DNA of 6,733 nucleotides from JAAYSA01 sp035367155 (GTDB lineage Bacteria; Bacillota_I; Bacilli_A; RFN20; CAG-826): contig DAOSJI010000017.1 in assembly GCA_035367155.1 (NCBI GenBank), forward strand, positions 1 through 6,733, written 5' to 3'. The position numbers and the translations under genes are program-made. Below, piece after piece: positions 1 to 6,681 of this stretch; position 1 is the first letter of the stretch, and each line of letters opens with the position of its first letter. The notes below the pieces were generated by a model that saw nothing but the letters and a program-made list of their open reading frames with translations, ran no database searches and had not been told where the DNA came from.

Positions 1-65
1 AATAATTATTACCTCAATTTTGACTTTAATTGCCCTTTTAATTGAACCTAAAAAATTTGTATAAT
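1..65. other. AT-rich leader upstream of the vWA gene
   Basis: No gene end, RNA or clear promoter can be supported here. The stretch is very AT-rich. TTGAC occurs at 20-24 and a TTTG at 56-59, which loosely recall the Bacteroidota -33 (TTG) and -7 (TAnnTTTG) elements. However, the -7 match is incomplete and would put the transcript start almost on the start codon. The real promoter may lie further left, outside the window, possibly before other operon genes. No Shine-Dalgarno sequence precedes the ATG at 66, which is normal for this phylum. Confidence 0.4.
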
Positions 66-1169
66 ATGAAACGACTTTTATACCTCTTGCTTCTGTTTTT
101 TGTGGCTTTTCAAGCAAGTGCACAAGAAAACATTTTTATTTTAGTTGATGTTTCAAAATCGGTTAAACAGAATGAATTGCTAAATGCAAAACAGTTAGTT
201 AAAGATTTTTTAACTGGAAATCCTATTAATTCAAGTGTTTTTATTACTGATGGTAATGTTCAGCCGTCACTCCTAAGGGCTGGCAGCAAGATTATGATTA
301 TGCCACTAGGTGAAAGAACAACCGTAATGAACTATATTCCAAATATTATGGATGTCAATAATCAGGCTGAAATAATAAGTTTCATTGAACAGAACTTTCC
401 TATTACACCAAGAGATAATTGGACTTATATTTCCCTTGCAAAAGCAAGAATGGCAGAGATTGCAAAAAAGAAAAATATTAATAATTATAAACTTATTTTT
501 GTTTCAGATAATATTTCGGATGATTTTGGGGGACGTCCAAATTACAGTGCTTATGAGCAACAATTAGTTGATGGTTATAATACTCAAAGTAATCCTGTAA
601 GAGAAGAACCAGGGATAAGAATAAAACTTATTTCGAATAATGCATTCTCTGTATTTATCCAAAAAATTGATGTTTCTGGTTACACACCTCCGGCCCCTTT
701 GAAGATTGAACTAACTACTTTTAAAGGTGGCACTAGTTCAAAACCTATTGTTCACAAGGAAAATAAGATTACCATTGGTTGGTTCTGTAAAAATGCGCCT
801 AAGAATGCTCAATACAAGATTAGAGTTAGCCCAATTAATATATCTGGGGAGAAAACGCAAACCTTTTCAGCAACAGGCAATAGTTACAATATATCTAATC
901 TTTCTAATGGTAAATGGAAAATCACAGTTTCAACTGCATCACCCAATTTCGACGCATCTTCTGCCACTACTACAATTGAAGTAAATACTGGTAGTTCATA
1001 TTGGTTCTTGTGGTTACTATTGTTAGCAGCTCTCGGTGGCGGAGGTTACTGGTATTGGAAGAAAACTCAAGATGATAAAATAAAAAAACTTAATTCAATG
1101 TCAAACAATGACAGTTTCTCTAGTGGGTCAACATTAAATACTAACTCTGATAATTCAGGATATTTTTAA
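66..1169 (+). CDS. Secreted, membrane-anchored von Willebrand factor A domain protein
   Basis: This encodes a 367-residue protein starting at the ATG at 66. The frame is open back to a TTG at 42, but the ATG puts a classic signal peptide at the N-terminus (M-K-R, then a Leu/Phe-rich core, cleavage after about A19 in ASAQ). A vWA fold follows: the MIDAS motif DxSxS is D28-V-S30-K-S32, a likely MIDAS Thr is T120 in DNWTYISLAKA, and the acidic loop is D148 in LIFVSDNISDD. A beta-rich stretch of about residues 205-305 resembles an Ig/fibronectin-III domain. Residues about 311-331 form one transmembrane helix, followed by a Ser/Asn-rich cytoplasmic tail of about 36 residues. The metal-binding adhesion domain should therefore sit in the periplasm. 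vWA domains usually mediate metal-dependent protein-protein contacts. It is the first gene visible of a four-gene operon, 4 bases before the next. The vWA call is from motifs; the Ig/FN3 call is weaker. Confidence 0.85.
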   Translation: MKRLLYLLLLFFVAFQASAQENIFILVDVSKSVKQNELLNAKQLVKDFLTGNPINSSVFITDGNVQPSLLRAGSKIMIMPLGERTTVMNYIPNIMDVNNQAEIISFIEQNFPITPRDNWTYISLAKARMAEIAKKKNINNYKLIFVSDNISDDFGGRPNYSAYEQQLVDGYNTQSNPVREEPGIRIKLISNNAFSVFIQKIDVSGYTPPAPLKIELTTFKGGTSSKPIVHKENKITIGWFCKNAPKNAQYKIRVSPINISGEKTQTFSATGNSYNISNLSNGKWKITVSTASPNFDASSATTTIEVNTGSSYWFLWLLLLAALGGGGYWYWKKTQDDKIKKLNSMSNNDSFSSGSTLNTNSDNSGYF

Positions 1170-1173
1170 AATT

Positions 1174-1557
1174 ATGGAAAATATATTTTTCAATTCAGGT
1201 TATAGCAATTTTGCGCAGACTTTAATTAGTTTGCTAATATTTTTTGCTTTCAGTGGTGTTTTAATTTATGTCATTTATTTTGTACTTTCCAAACTCTTGT
1301 TCAAAAAGAGTAAGCAACGAAAAGAAATATCATTGAGATTAGCTTTTCTTTGGACTTTGTTTGTTTTCTTCATTCTTTACAATACCTATGTTTTCATCTT
1401 TCTCTATAAGATTGGTCTTGACAACTTGAACTTTGCTTCAGGCTTATTATATCTTGGGTTGTTACCTCAGATATTTATTTATGTGGCTTTGATAATTTTC
1501 TTTTTTATCAAACGCCATACTTTGAAAAAAATCATTAATGTAAACTCTTTAAATTAA
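1174..1557 (+). CDS. Small three-helix integral membrane protein of unknown function
   Basis: This encodes 127 residues and I recognise no family. Three strongly hydrophobic segments are visible at about residues 17-39, 55-78 and 89-112. A very basic loop (KKSKQRK, residues 44-50) lies between helices 1 and 2, and the C-terminus is basic (KRHTLKK, 113-119). By the positive-inside rule this gives an outside N-terminus and an inside C-terminus. No catalytic motif is seen. It sits between the vWA gene (4-base gap) and the tubulin-like gene (5-base gap), so it is almost certainly cotranscribed and probably works with them. An inferred role is a membrane anchor or coupler between the cytoplasmic tubulin-like protein and the periplasmic vWA and protease domains. 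The short intergenic gaps suggest translational coupling. Confidence 0.8.
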   Translation: MENIFFNSGYSNFAQTLISLLIFFAFSGVLIYVIYFVLSKLLFKKSKQRKEISLRLAFLWTLFVFFILYNTYVFIFLYKIGLDNLNFASGLLYLGLLPQIFIYVALIIFFFIKRHTLKKIINVNSLN

Positions 1558-1562
1558 ATATT

Positions 1563-4001
1563 ATGGCAACTCCAACAATTTTAATCGGATTAGGCTCAAC
1601 AGGTCTACATGTATTACAGGAAGTGCAAAAGTTCTATTATGACACATACAGAACTGCTAATAAGCCAGATAATACAGAATACCTGTATATCGAAACTAAC
1701 GAATCGGAAAAACCCAAAAGCACTCCAATAGGTAATAACATTCATAGAGTTTTTATCAACCTTGAGGATATTGGTGAGATGGTAGAATTTATTAAGAAAA
1801 GCTGTAACAATCCTACTTGGCTTCCCGATTCAAAAATTGTAATTAATTCAGGTGAAGGAGCTGGTGGAATGCGTTCATGTGGTAGACTAGCACTTTGGGG
1901 CAAACATCATCAAGGAAATAACTTCACAAATACATATGATGCTATTCATGATGCATATAGTAGAGTTGAGAATATTGCTAATAATGATGATGAAAAATCT
2001 AAAACTACTGTATTTATTACCGGTAGTTTAACTGGAGGTACTGGCTCAGGTACTTTTATTGACATTGCCTATATTGTTAGAGATATTATACCAAATATTA
2101 AAAACCTGTACGGACTTTTCTTGATTCCCAATAGACCAAAAAATCTTTTTGGAGAGGAAGTTAGATTAGGAAATACATACGGTGCGTTTAAAGATTTAGA
2201 ACATTTTAATAAAATCGAAACTGTTTACAACGAAAAGTGGCCTAGTGGTTATACAAAAAATTTTGAAGTGCCTCCTTTTCAGTTGGTTCAATTTATAAGT
2301 AGAGATTATCAAGATGGTTCACCCGCTATAAGCAGTTTGGGCGGATTAATTAAAATGGCAGGTATGTTTCTATTTTTAAATATTGCAGGTATTTATGAAA
2401 AGCGTGCTAATAGATTGGTTGATGGTTTTGGAAATAGTAGGATTGGGAAATATGGGACTTTTGGATTATCTGCTATTCAGTTTCCCAAAGACCAAATTCA
2501 AGAATTTATTTCTGTCGAATCAAGTATAGAATTAATTAAACGACTAATAAATAATAGCAATTACTATTCAGGAGGTCAAGAAAGAGGTATCAACAGAGCT
2601 TCAATAAAACAGGAAATATCAATAGTTTGGGATAAAATATTAGAACGCGCTTTCTCATCTTTAAATGTCGTAAAAAATGATTTACTAATTGAAATTGAAA
2701 AAGATGTTTTGCGGATAAATAGGAATGAAATAAAAGGAAGTAGTATTGATTACATAATTTCGATGTTTACCAGCGAAAGAAATGATAACTTTTATGCCCT
2801 AGTATCTAATAATTATAATTCCTCTGCTAGAAATCAAATAATAGATGAGATTTACAATGTTGTTGATACATCTCTTCAAAACACTCAAAGTTTATACTAT
2901 ACAAAATATGTCCTTGAAGACATAACTGAAGCAATTGAAAGAACATTAAACTATTGGAAATCTATCGGATTATCTTCGCAACCCAAGAATTGGGATAATG
3001 AGTTAAGAAAACTTGCGGTAAATACATCACAGAAAACATACAAAAGTATTCTTGAACAAAACAATGTCTTAAAAGATAGATTATTTACGATTTTTGAATT
3101 ACTAAAAATTCATCATTCAATAAAACCTTTAATTGATATTGTAAAGCACATTAAAGAAACGGATACTAAACTAAAAGGAACAACACACATTCTGCCAAAA
3201 ATTAATTTTTTTAATGAAGTAATTAAAAAATGTAATGGGCTTGTTACAAGCAATAGTTCGGAAGAAGATTCTAAAAAACCAACAACAGTTACTAATGCAC
3301 AAATAAATTTCCCTGATAGACTTAAAGAGATTGAAACTGATATAAAAGACACAACACTTCCAATACAACGGGTATTTCCTTCAAATTCATTTGAACAAGA
3401 ATGTAAGAATGCAAGTAATAATTTTAAACAAACTTTTGGCGCAGTTCGATCAATGTCTGAAATAATAGAAGCTGGAAATTTACTTGAATATATTACTGAT
3501 AAGAATAATAAAAAGTTCTCAGATGAGATTTATATTGACTTTTTAAGAGAATATAGAATAAAGTCATCTAACTGTGTGGAAGATTATGACGTTTCTGATT
3601 TTCTGAAACATAATGTTGCAAAGTGTTTGATGACAGCTAAAAAGGCAATTTCTCCTTTTTTGAGGATTAAGAAAGTTTTAGACCCTGATCCTAACATTCC
3701 AAGGTTTATTATTGGATCAAAAGAAACCTCAATTAAGGAAACAATCGAATCATTCGCTAATGCACAAACACCATTTACTTATTATCCGAACCATCCAGAC
3801 AACATTTGTGTGTTGCCCGATTTAAAAAATATCCTTTTCTTCTATGATGAAAAGGGAAATTTTGATGTAGTACGCCAGCTTGAATATATTGAGCTATTAA
3901 AAGAATCATATGAAAAATTACCTGAGAACATTGAAGATCCAACAATGACACAGGAAAGATGGAATAATGGTAGAAACGCTTATTTAACTAAACACATTTA
4001 A
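1563..4001 (+). CDS. Tubulin/FtsZ-superfamily GTPase, FtsZ-like-1 ('tubulin-like') family
   Basis: This 812-residue protein has an N-terminal tubulin/FtsZ-type nucleotide fold. Visible elements in order are: a T1-like glycine loop G9-L-G11-S-T-G14; a beta strand ending IETN (43-46) at the T2 position; a T3-like loop GEGAGG...CGR (97-108), close to the GAGxxPxxGR of FtsZ; the signature T4 loop G158-G-T-G-S-G163 in TGGTGSGT; a strand LYGLFLIPNRP (182-192); and NTYGAFKDLEHF (204-215) at the nucleotide-sensing helix. The FtsZ-type T7 catalytic NxDxxD is not obvious. At 812 residues it is about twice FtsZ length; residues about 340-812 are largely helical, charged and unassigned. No signal peptide or transmembrane helix is seen, so it is cytoplasmic. 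The vWA neighbour matches the reported context of FtsZ-like-1 proteins, proposed to remodel membranes. A plasmid TubZ or phage PhuZ is less likely given length and neighbours. GTP binding is well supported; hydrolysis and polymerisation are not shown. Confidence 0.87.
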   Translation: MATPTILIGLGSTGLHVLQEVQKFYYDTYRTANKPDNTEYLYIETNESEKPKSTPIGNNIHRVFINLEDIGEMVEFIKKSCNNPTWLPDSKIVINSGEGAGGMRSCGRLALWGKHHQGNNFTNTYDAIHDAYSRVENIANNDDEKSKTTVFITGSLTGGTGSGTFIDIAYIVRDIIPNIKNLYGLFLIPNRPKNLFGEEVRLGNTYGAFKDLEHFNKIETVYNEKWPSGYTKNFEVPPFQLVQFISRDYQDGSPAISSLGGLIKMAGMFLFLNIAGIYEKRANRLVDGFGNSRIGKYGTFGLSAIQFPKDQIQEFISVESSIELIKRLINNSNYYSGGQERGINRASIKQEISIVWDKILERAFSSLNVVKNDLLIEIEKDVLRINRNEIKGSSIDYIISMFTSERNDNFYALVSNNYNSSARNQIIDEIYNVVDTSLQNTQSLYYTKYVLEDITEAIERTLNYWKSIGLSSQPKNWDNELRKLAVNTSQKTYKSILEQNNVLKDRLFTIFELLKIHHSIKPLIDIVKHIKETDTKLKGTTHILPKINFFNEVIKKCNGLVTSNSSEEDSKKPTTVTNAQINFPDRLKEIETDIKDTTLPIQRVFPSNSFEQECKNASNNFKQTFGAVRSMSEIIEAGNLLEYITDKNNKKFSDEIYIDFLREYRIKSSNCVEDYDVSDFLKHNVAKCLMTAKKAISPFLRIKKVLDPDPNIPRFIIGSKETSIKETIESFANAQTPFTYYPNHPDNICVLPDLKNILFFYDEKGNFDVVRQLEYIELLKESYEKLPENIEDPTMTQERWNNGRNAYLTKHI

Positions 4002-4005
4002 AGTT

Positions 4006-4764
4006 ATGATTTTAGGAATAACAAAATCTTTACAGGAAATCAATAGAGTTTCTGTTCTAAAGAAAATTAGGGTAGTTACTATTTTATTTATTGTGACAAT
4101 ACTTTTACCATTTCTTATTTACCTTCTATTCAGTTTGGGTTTAATAACTGGTAAACCTACATTTAATTCCGAAATTCAAGAACCTGTGGCAAAAGTAGTG
4201 ACATCAAATGGTGTAGGCACTGCATTTTTAATAAGCCCAACAATCTTATTGACCGCAAGACACGTTGTCGAAAATAATAAAGTCGGTGATGAAGTCGAAT
4301 TATTTTTTGAGCAATCGAAAAGTAAGTTAAATGTAAAAGCTAAAATAAAGTACATTTCTCCTTCGAGTTTCCAACCTATTAATGGGCAGGTACCAATGGA
4401 CTATTTTTTAACAGACGTTGCTGTTTTAGAAGTAGCAGAAATTACAGAAATAGAACCTTTACAATTGGGTGAATCCGATGCAGTTAACAATCTTGATGAG
4501 GTAATTCTAATTGGTTATCCAAATGGGGACTATTCAATAAGTAAAGGAAACATTAATAGTGACAAATTTCAAGGTTTTAATTTATTCAAACTCGATGCGA
4601 CTTCAAATCCAGGAAATAGTGGAGGTCCATGTATTTTGAAAAATGACAACACAGTAATAGGAATATTAGTTGGTGGTAGTGGTCCTCAATATCAGGGTGA
4701 GAATGTTGCATTAAAAATTAATGATGTAAAAAGAATACTTGACAATGCAAAAATTAGTTATTAA
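4006..4764 (+). CDS. Membrane-anchored trypsin-like serine protease
   Basis: This encodes 252 residues. A basic N-terminal segment (KKIR, 19-22) is followed by a transmembrane helix at about 23-47, giving an inside N-terminus and a periplasmic catalytic domain. The chymotrypsin/HtrA-like triad is complete: H86 in LTARHVVEN, D137 in FLTDVAVLEV, and S205 in NPGNSGGP, preceded by the usual GTAFLIS strand (71-77). The protein ends soon after the catalytic barrel, so no PDZ domain follows, unlike DegP/HtrA. It belongs to the trypsin-2-like group; the substrate is unknown. It starts 4 bases after the tubulin-like gene and closes the operon. Its TAA stop is followed without a gap by an attC-like inverted repeat. 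It may process an operon partner, or act as a periplasmic effector controlled by the tubulin/vWA module; both are inferences. Protease assignment is firm and the role is open. Confidence 0.9.
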   Translation: MILGITKSLQEINRVSVLKKIRVVTILFIVTILLPFLIYLLFSLGLITGKPTFNSEIQEPVAKVVTSNGVGTAFLISPTILLTARHVVENNKVGDEVELFFEQSKSKLNVKAKIKYISPSSFQPINGQVPMDYFLTDVAVLEVAEITEIEPLQLGESDAVNNLDEVILIGYPNGDYSISKGNINSDKFQGFNLFKLDATSNPGNSGGPCILKNDNTVIGILVGGSGPQYQGENVALKINDVKRILDNAKISY

Positions 4765-4856
4765 TGCCAACTCACACAGCCAAGCACAATGGCAGGTCGC
4801 ACAAACCACCGCACAACCAAAACCTGCCATAGAGCTTGTCTGTTTGCCTACGCTGA
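4765..4856 (+). repeat. attC-like imperfect inverted repeat directly after the protease stop codon
   Basis: The left arm 4776-4797 pairs with the right arm 4822-4843 in 19 of 22 positions, including a perfect 9-base end (ATGGCAGGT with ACCTGCCAT) around a 24-base loop. TGCCAAC at 4765-4771, abutting the stop codon, has the position and AAC ending of an integron R'' box. At the right end the expected GTT core is not intact: TACGCTGAC (4849-4857) stands where the two other hairpins have AACGTT, so the site may be decayed by a single transition. It is unlikely to be a terminator because no T run follows. Assignment as attC is by shape and by similarity of layout to the two better sites in this window. 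Confidence 0.6.
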
Positions 4857-4957
4857 CTTTGCCGACACAAAAAAACTAAATCTTTTAAGACAGAGAAAAC
4901 GGAATGACAGAATTGAAAAATTATCTCAAACCATTGACAGACAAGAAGAACGCCCAG
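4857..4957. other. Unassigned spacer between two attC-like repeats
   Basis: About 100 bases lie between the first and second hairpins, too short for a normal cassette gene. A 47-codon frame starts with ATG at 4904 and ends at TAG 5045-5047. It would read MTELKNYLKPLTDKKNAQL and then run through the second hairpin, so most of it is repeat sequence and it is not called as a gene. The complement of the next R'' box (GTTACCAA) is not found here, so the left edge of this unit seems lost. It is most simply the remnant of a deleted or fused cassette. Confidence 0.4.
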
Positions 4958-5092
4958 TTGGTAACAGGCGGTATATTTTATTGCCGAGTCAGTGGGTATT
5001 CAAGCGTTTCAGCATCTAATAAACTTTTGGGTAACTTGACAGGATAGTGCTTTGAAATCGGCAACAAAAACATACCGCCAAAACGTTAGCAG
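4958..5092 (+). repeat. attC-like imperfect inverted repeat upstream of the hydrolase cassette
   Basis: The left box is TTGGTAAC (4958-4965). The left stem contains GGCGGTAT (4967-4974) and TTGCCGA (4981-4987). These pair perfectly with ATACCGCC (5072-5079) and TCGGCAA (5058-5064), with an A/T-rich pairing segment (TTTT with AAAA) between them. About 70 bases form the terminal variable part. The right end is AAAACGTTAGCAG, with the GTT core at 5085-5087; in a canonical attC the crossover would fall between G5085 and T5086. The boxes keep the AAC/GTT triplets but fit the RYYYAAC/GTTRRRY consensus only partly. The unpaired bases between the two stem blocks resemble the extrahelical bases and spacers of attC sites. 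Confidence 0.72.
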
Positions 5093-6681
5093 AAATTTTA
5101 CCGAAACGCACAACAGACAAACTACGAATTAAAAACAACAAATTAATATGAGAACACTTTCAATTTTACTGATTTCACTTTTAACTTCAATTTCAGTATC
5201 AGCACAAGACATTGCAGGACAATGGAATGGAGTCTTAAAAGTACAAGGCATTCAATTAAGACTTGTATTTAATGTTACAAAAACCGAAAGTGGTTTTAGT
5301 TCAACAATGGATAGTCCAGACCAAGGAGCTAAAGACATTCCAACTACTTCTACTAGTTTTGAAAATTCAGTTTTAAAAATAACAGTTGCTAGTGCTAAAA
5401 TTGAATATGAAGGAACTTTAGGTCAAGACAATATTATTGTTGGTACATTTAAACAAGGTGGACAATCTTTTCCAATGAACTTATCAAGAGAGAAAATTGA
5501 AAAAGAAAAAATTGTAAGACCACAAGAGCCAACAAAACCTTATCCCTATCATTCAGAAGATATTAATTTTGAAAATAAAAAAGCTGGAATAAGTTTAGCT
5601 GGAACATTGACATTACCTAAAAAAGAAGGTGTATTTCCTGTTGTAATTTTAATTAGTGGGAGTGGGCCTCAAAATAGAGATGAAGAATTATTAGGACACA
5701 AACCATTTCTTGTTTTATCAGACTATTTAACAAAGAATGGAATTGCAGTTTTTCGTTATGATGACAGAGGAACAGCATTATCTAAAGGCGATTTCAAAAC
5801 TGCTACTACTGCTGACTTTGCAACAGATGTAGAAAGTGCAATTACATATTTAAAAACACGAAAAGAAGTAAATAAAAAGAAAATCGGTTTAATTGGTCAT
5901 AGTGAGGGTGGCTTAATTGCACCAATGGTTGCAAGTAAATCAAAAGATGTTGCATTTATCGTTTTGTTGGCAGGAACGGGAATACAAGGCGACAAATTAC
6001 TTTTAATGCAACAAAAATTAATTGGAAGAGCGTCAGGAGTTAGCGAAGAAGATTTACAAAAAAGCGAATTAACAAATAGAAAAGCGTTTGACATTGTAAA
6101 TAAATCAACTAATCTTGAACAACTAAATTCTGATTTGACAAAATTCATTAAACAAGAACTAAAAGACAATCCTAATTCTGAAAAACCAGCAGAAATGAGT
6201 GATGATGATTTTGTAAAATTACAAGTGAAACAAATTGCAACACCTTGGATGCAATATTTTATCAAATACAATCCTGCACCAGCTTTGGAAAAAGTAAAAT
6301 GCCCAGTTTTGGCAATTAACGGAGAGAAAGATTTACAGGTACCACCAAAAGAAAATTTGGAAGCAATAAAAAAAGCATTGACAAAAGGTGGAAATAAAAA
6401 GGTAACTACAATAGAATTCCCGAACCTAAACCACTTATTTCAAGAATGTAAAACAGGTTCTCCAGACGAATATGCAACGATAGAACAAACTTTTTCACCA
6501 ACAGCAATGACAGAAATATTAAAGTGGATAAAACAACAAACAAAATAAAAACTTCTGCTAACAAGGGTTTGCCAAAAGTGGGGCTGAAGTGCTTCATTCA
6601 ACATTTGTACTTCTAATGAGCATTAGTGCTAAATTGAAACTTCGTGCTTCTAATCCCCCACCTTCGGCAAGCCCTAAAACG
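5086..6681 (+). mobile_element. Putative integron-like gene cassette carrying one exported hydrolase gene
   Basis: This is a 1596-base unit running from the predicted crossover at T5086 to the predicted crossover after G6681. It contains a single gene in the same direction as the attC-like site at its 3' end. The decisive sign is that the bases at its left edge, GTTAGCAGAA (5085-5094), are the exact reverse complement of TTCTGCTAAC (6553-6562), which begins its own 3' hairpin. That is the relation expected in integron cassettes, where the R'' box matches the R' half-site carried to the start of the cassette. The gene has only a 62-base leader with no clear promoter, also typical of cassettes. 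No integrase is present in the window. Alternatives are a non-integron Bacteroidota repeat family bounding mobile genes. Confidence 0.65.
5148..6548 (+). CDS. Exported alpha/beta hydrolase with N-terminal beta-rich domain
   Basis: This encodes 466 residues. The signal peptide is M1 to about A19 (MRTLSILLISLL, then SVSAQ), giving a periplasmic or secreted enzyme with no lipobox Cys. Residues about 21-115 (DIAGQWNGVL onward) form a beta-rich domain often found before hydrolases in Bacteroidota; I cannot name it. The alpha/beta hydrolase spans about 145-465: a likely oxyanion strand region ISGSGPQNRDEE (169-180), RYDDRG (203-208), the nucleophile elbow G250-H-S252-E-G-G255, the acid D395 in NGEKDLQVPP, and the base H429 in FPNLNHLFQE. 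A helical cap lies between about 283 and 370. The triad is complete, so it should be an active serine esterase, acyl-hydrolase or peptidase; substrate unknown. The A-rich leader lacks a Shine-Dalgarno sequence. It is alone within the attC-bounded unit and is probably not functionally tied to the upstream operon. Confidence 0.88.
   Translation: MRTLSILLISLLTSISVSAQDIAGQWNGVLKVQGIQLRLVFNVTKTESGFSSTMDSPDQGAKDIPTTSTSFENSVLKITVASAKIEYEGTLGQDNIIVGTFKQGGQSFPMNLSREKIEKEKIVRPQEPTKPYPYHSEDINFENKKAGISLAGTLTLPKKEGVFPVVILISGSGPQNRDEELLGHKPFLVLSDYLTKNGIAVFRYDDRGTALSKGDFKTATTADFATDVESAITYLKTRKEVNKKKIGLIGHSEGGLIAPMVASKSKDVAFIVLLAGTGIQGDKLLLMQQKLIGRASGVSEEDLQKSELTNRKAFDIVNKSTNLEQLNSDLTKFIKQELKDNPNSEKPAEMSDDDFVKLQVKQIATPWMQYFIKYNPAPALEKVKCPVLAINGEKDLQVPPKENLEAIKKALTKGGNKKVTTIEFPNLNHLFQECKTGSPDEYATIEQTFSPTAMTEILKWIKQQTK

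Larger units (their letters stand above)
66..4764 (+). other. Predicted four-gene operon: vWA, membrane protein, tubulin-like GTPase, protease
   Basis: Four same-strand genes are separated by 4, 5 and 4 bases, with no room for internal promoters or terminators between them. This implies one transcript and a shared function. The predicted locations are complementary: one cytoplasmic NTPase, one pure membrane protein, and two proteins anchored by one helix each with domains in the periplasm. No rho-independent terminator (GC stem plus T run) is visible after the protease; the hairpin there lacks a T run. Further operon members may lie to the left of the window. Confidence 0.8.

Noticed and set aside
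20..59. Bacteroidota-type promoter (TTG and TTTG elements) before the vWA gene
   Set aside because: The -7 match is incomplete, the spacing is off, and transcription would begin at the start codon itself.
42..65. TTG start adding eight residues to the vWA protein
   Set aside because: The ATG at 66 gives a standard signal peptide with a basic N-terminus; the extension adds polar residues and needs a rare start.
3113..3368. Two antisense open frames within the tubulin-like gene
   Set aside because: They are short, overlap each other, and read as hydrophobic or Cys/Phe-rich shadows of AT-rich coding sequence.
1563..4001. Plasmid-partition TubZ or phage PhuZ
   Set aside because: No TubR-like DNA-binding gene or centromere repeats are adjacent, the protein is much longer, and the vWA and membrane neighbours fit the FtsZ-like-1 family.
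4789..4830. Rho-independent terminator after the protease gene
   Set aside because: The loop is 24 bases and no T run follows; the wider arms and boxes fit an attC-like site better.
4789..5019. 76-codon open frame on the + strand between the protease and hydrolase
   Set aside because: It starts inside the perfect stem of the first hairpin and runs through the second. The translation is basic and low in recognisable structure, so it is read-through of repeat sequence.
4904..5047. 47-codon open frame starting MTELKNYLKP
   Set aside because: It looks protein-like for about 18 residues but the rest is attC-like hairpin sequence, and no domain is visible. Kept only as a possible cassette-gene remnant.
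5897..6271. Antisense 124-codon open frame within the hydrolase gene
   Set aside because: It lies opposite conserved hydrolase sequence (the elbow and cap) and shows no motif; it is a coding shadow.
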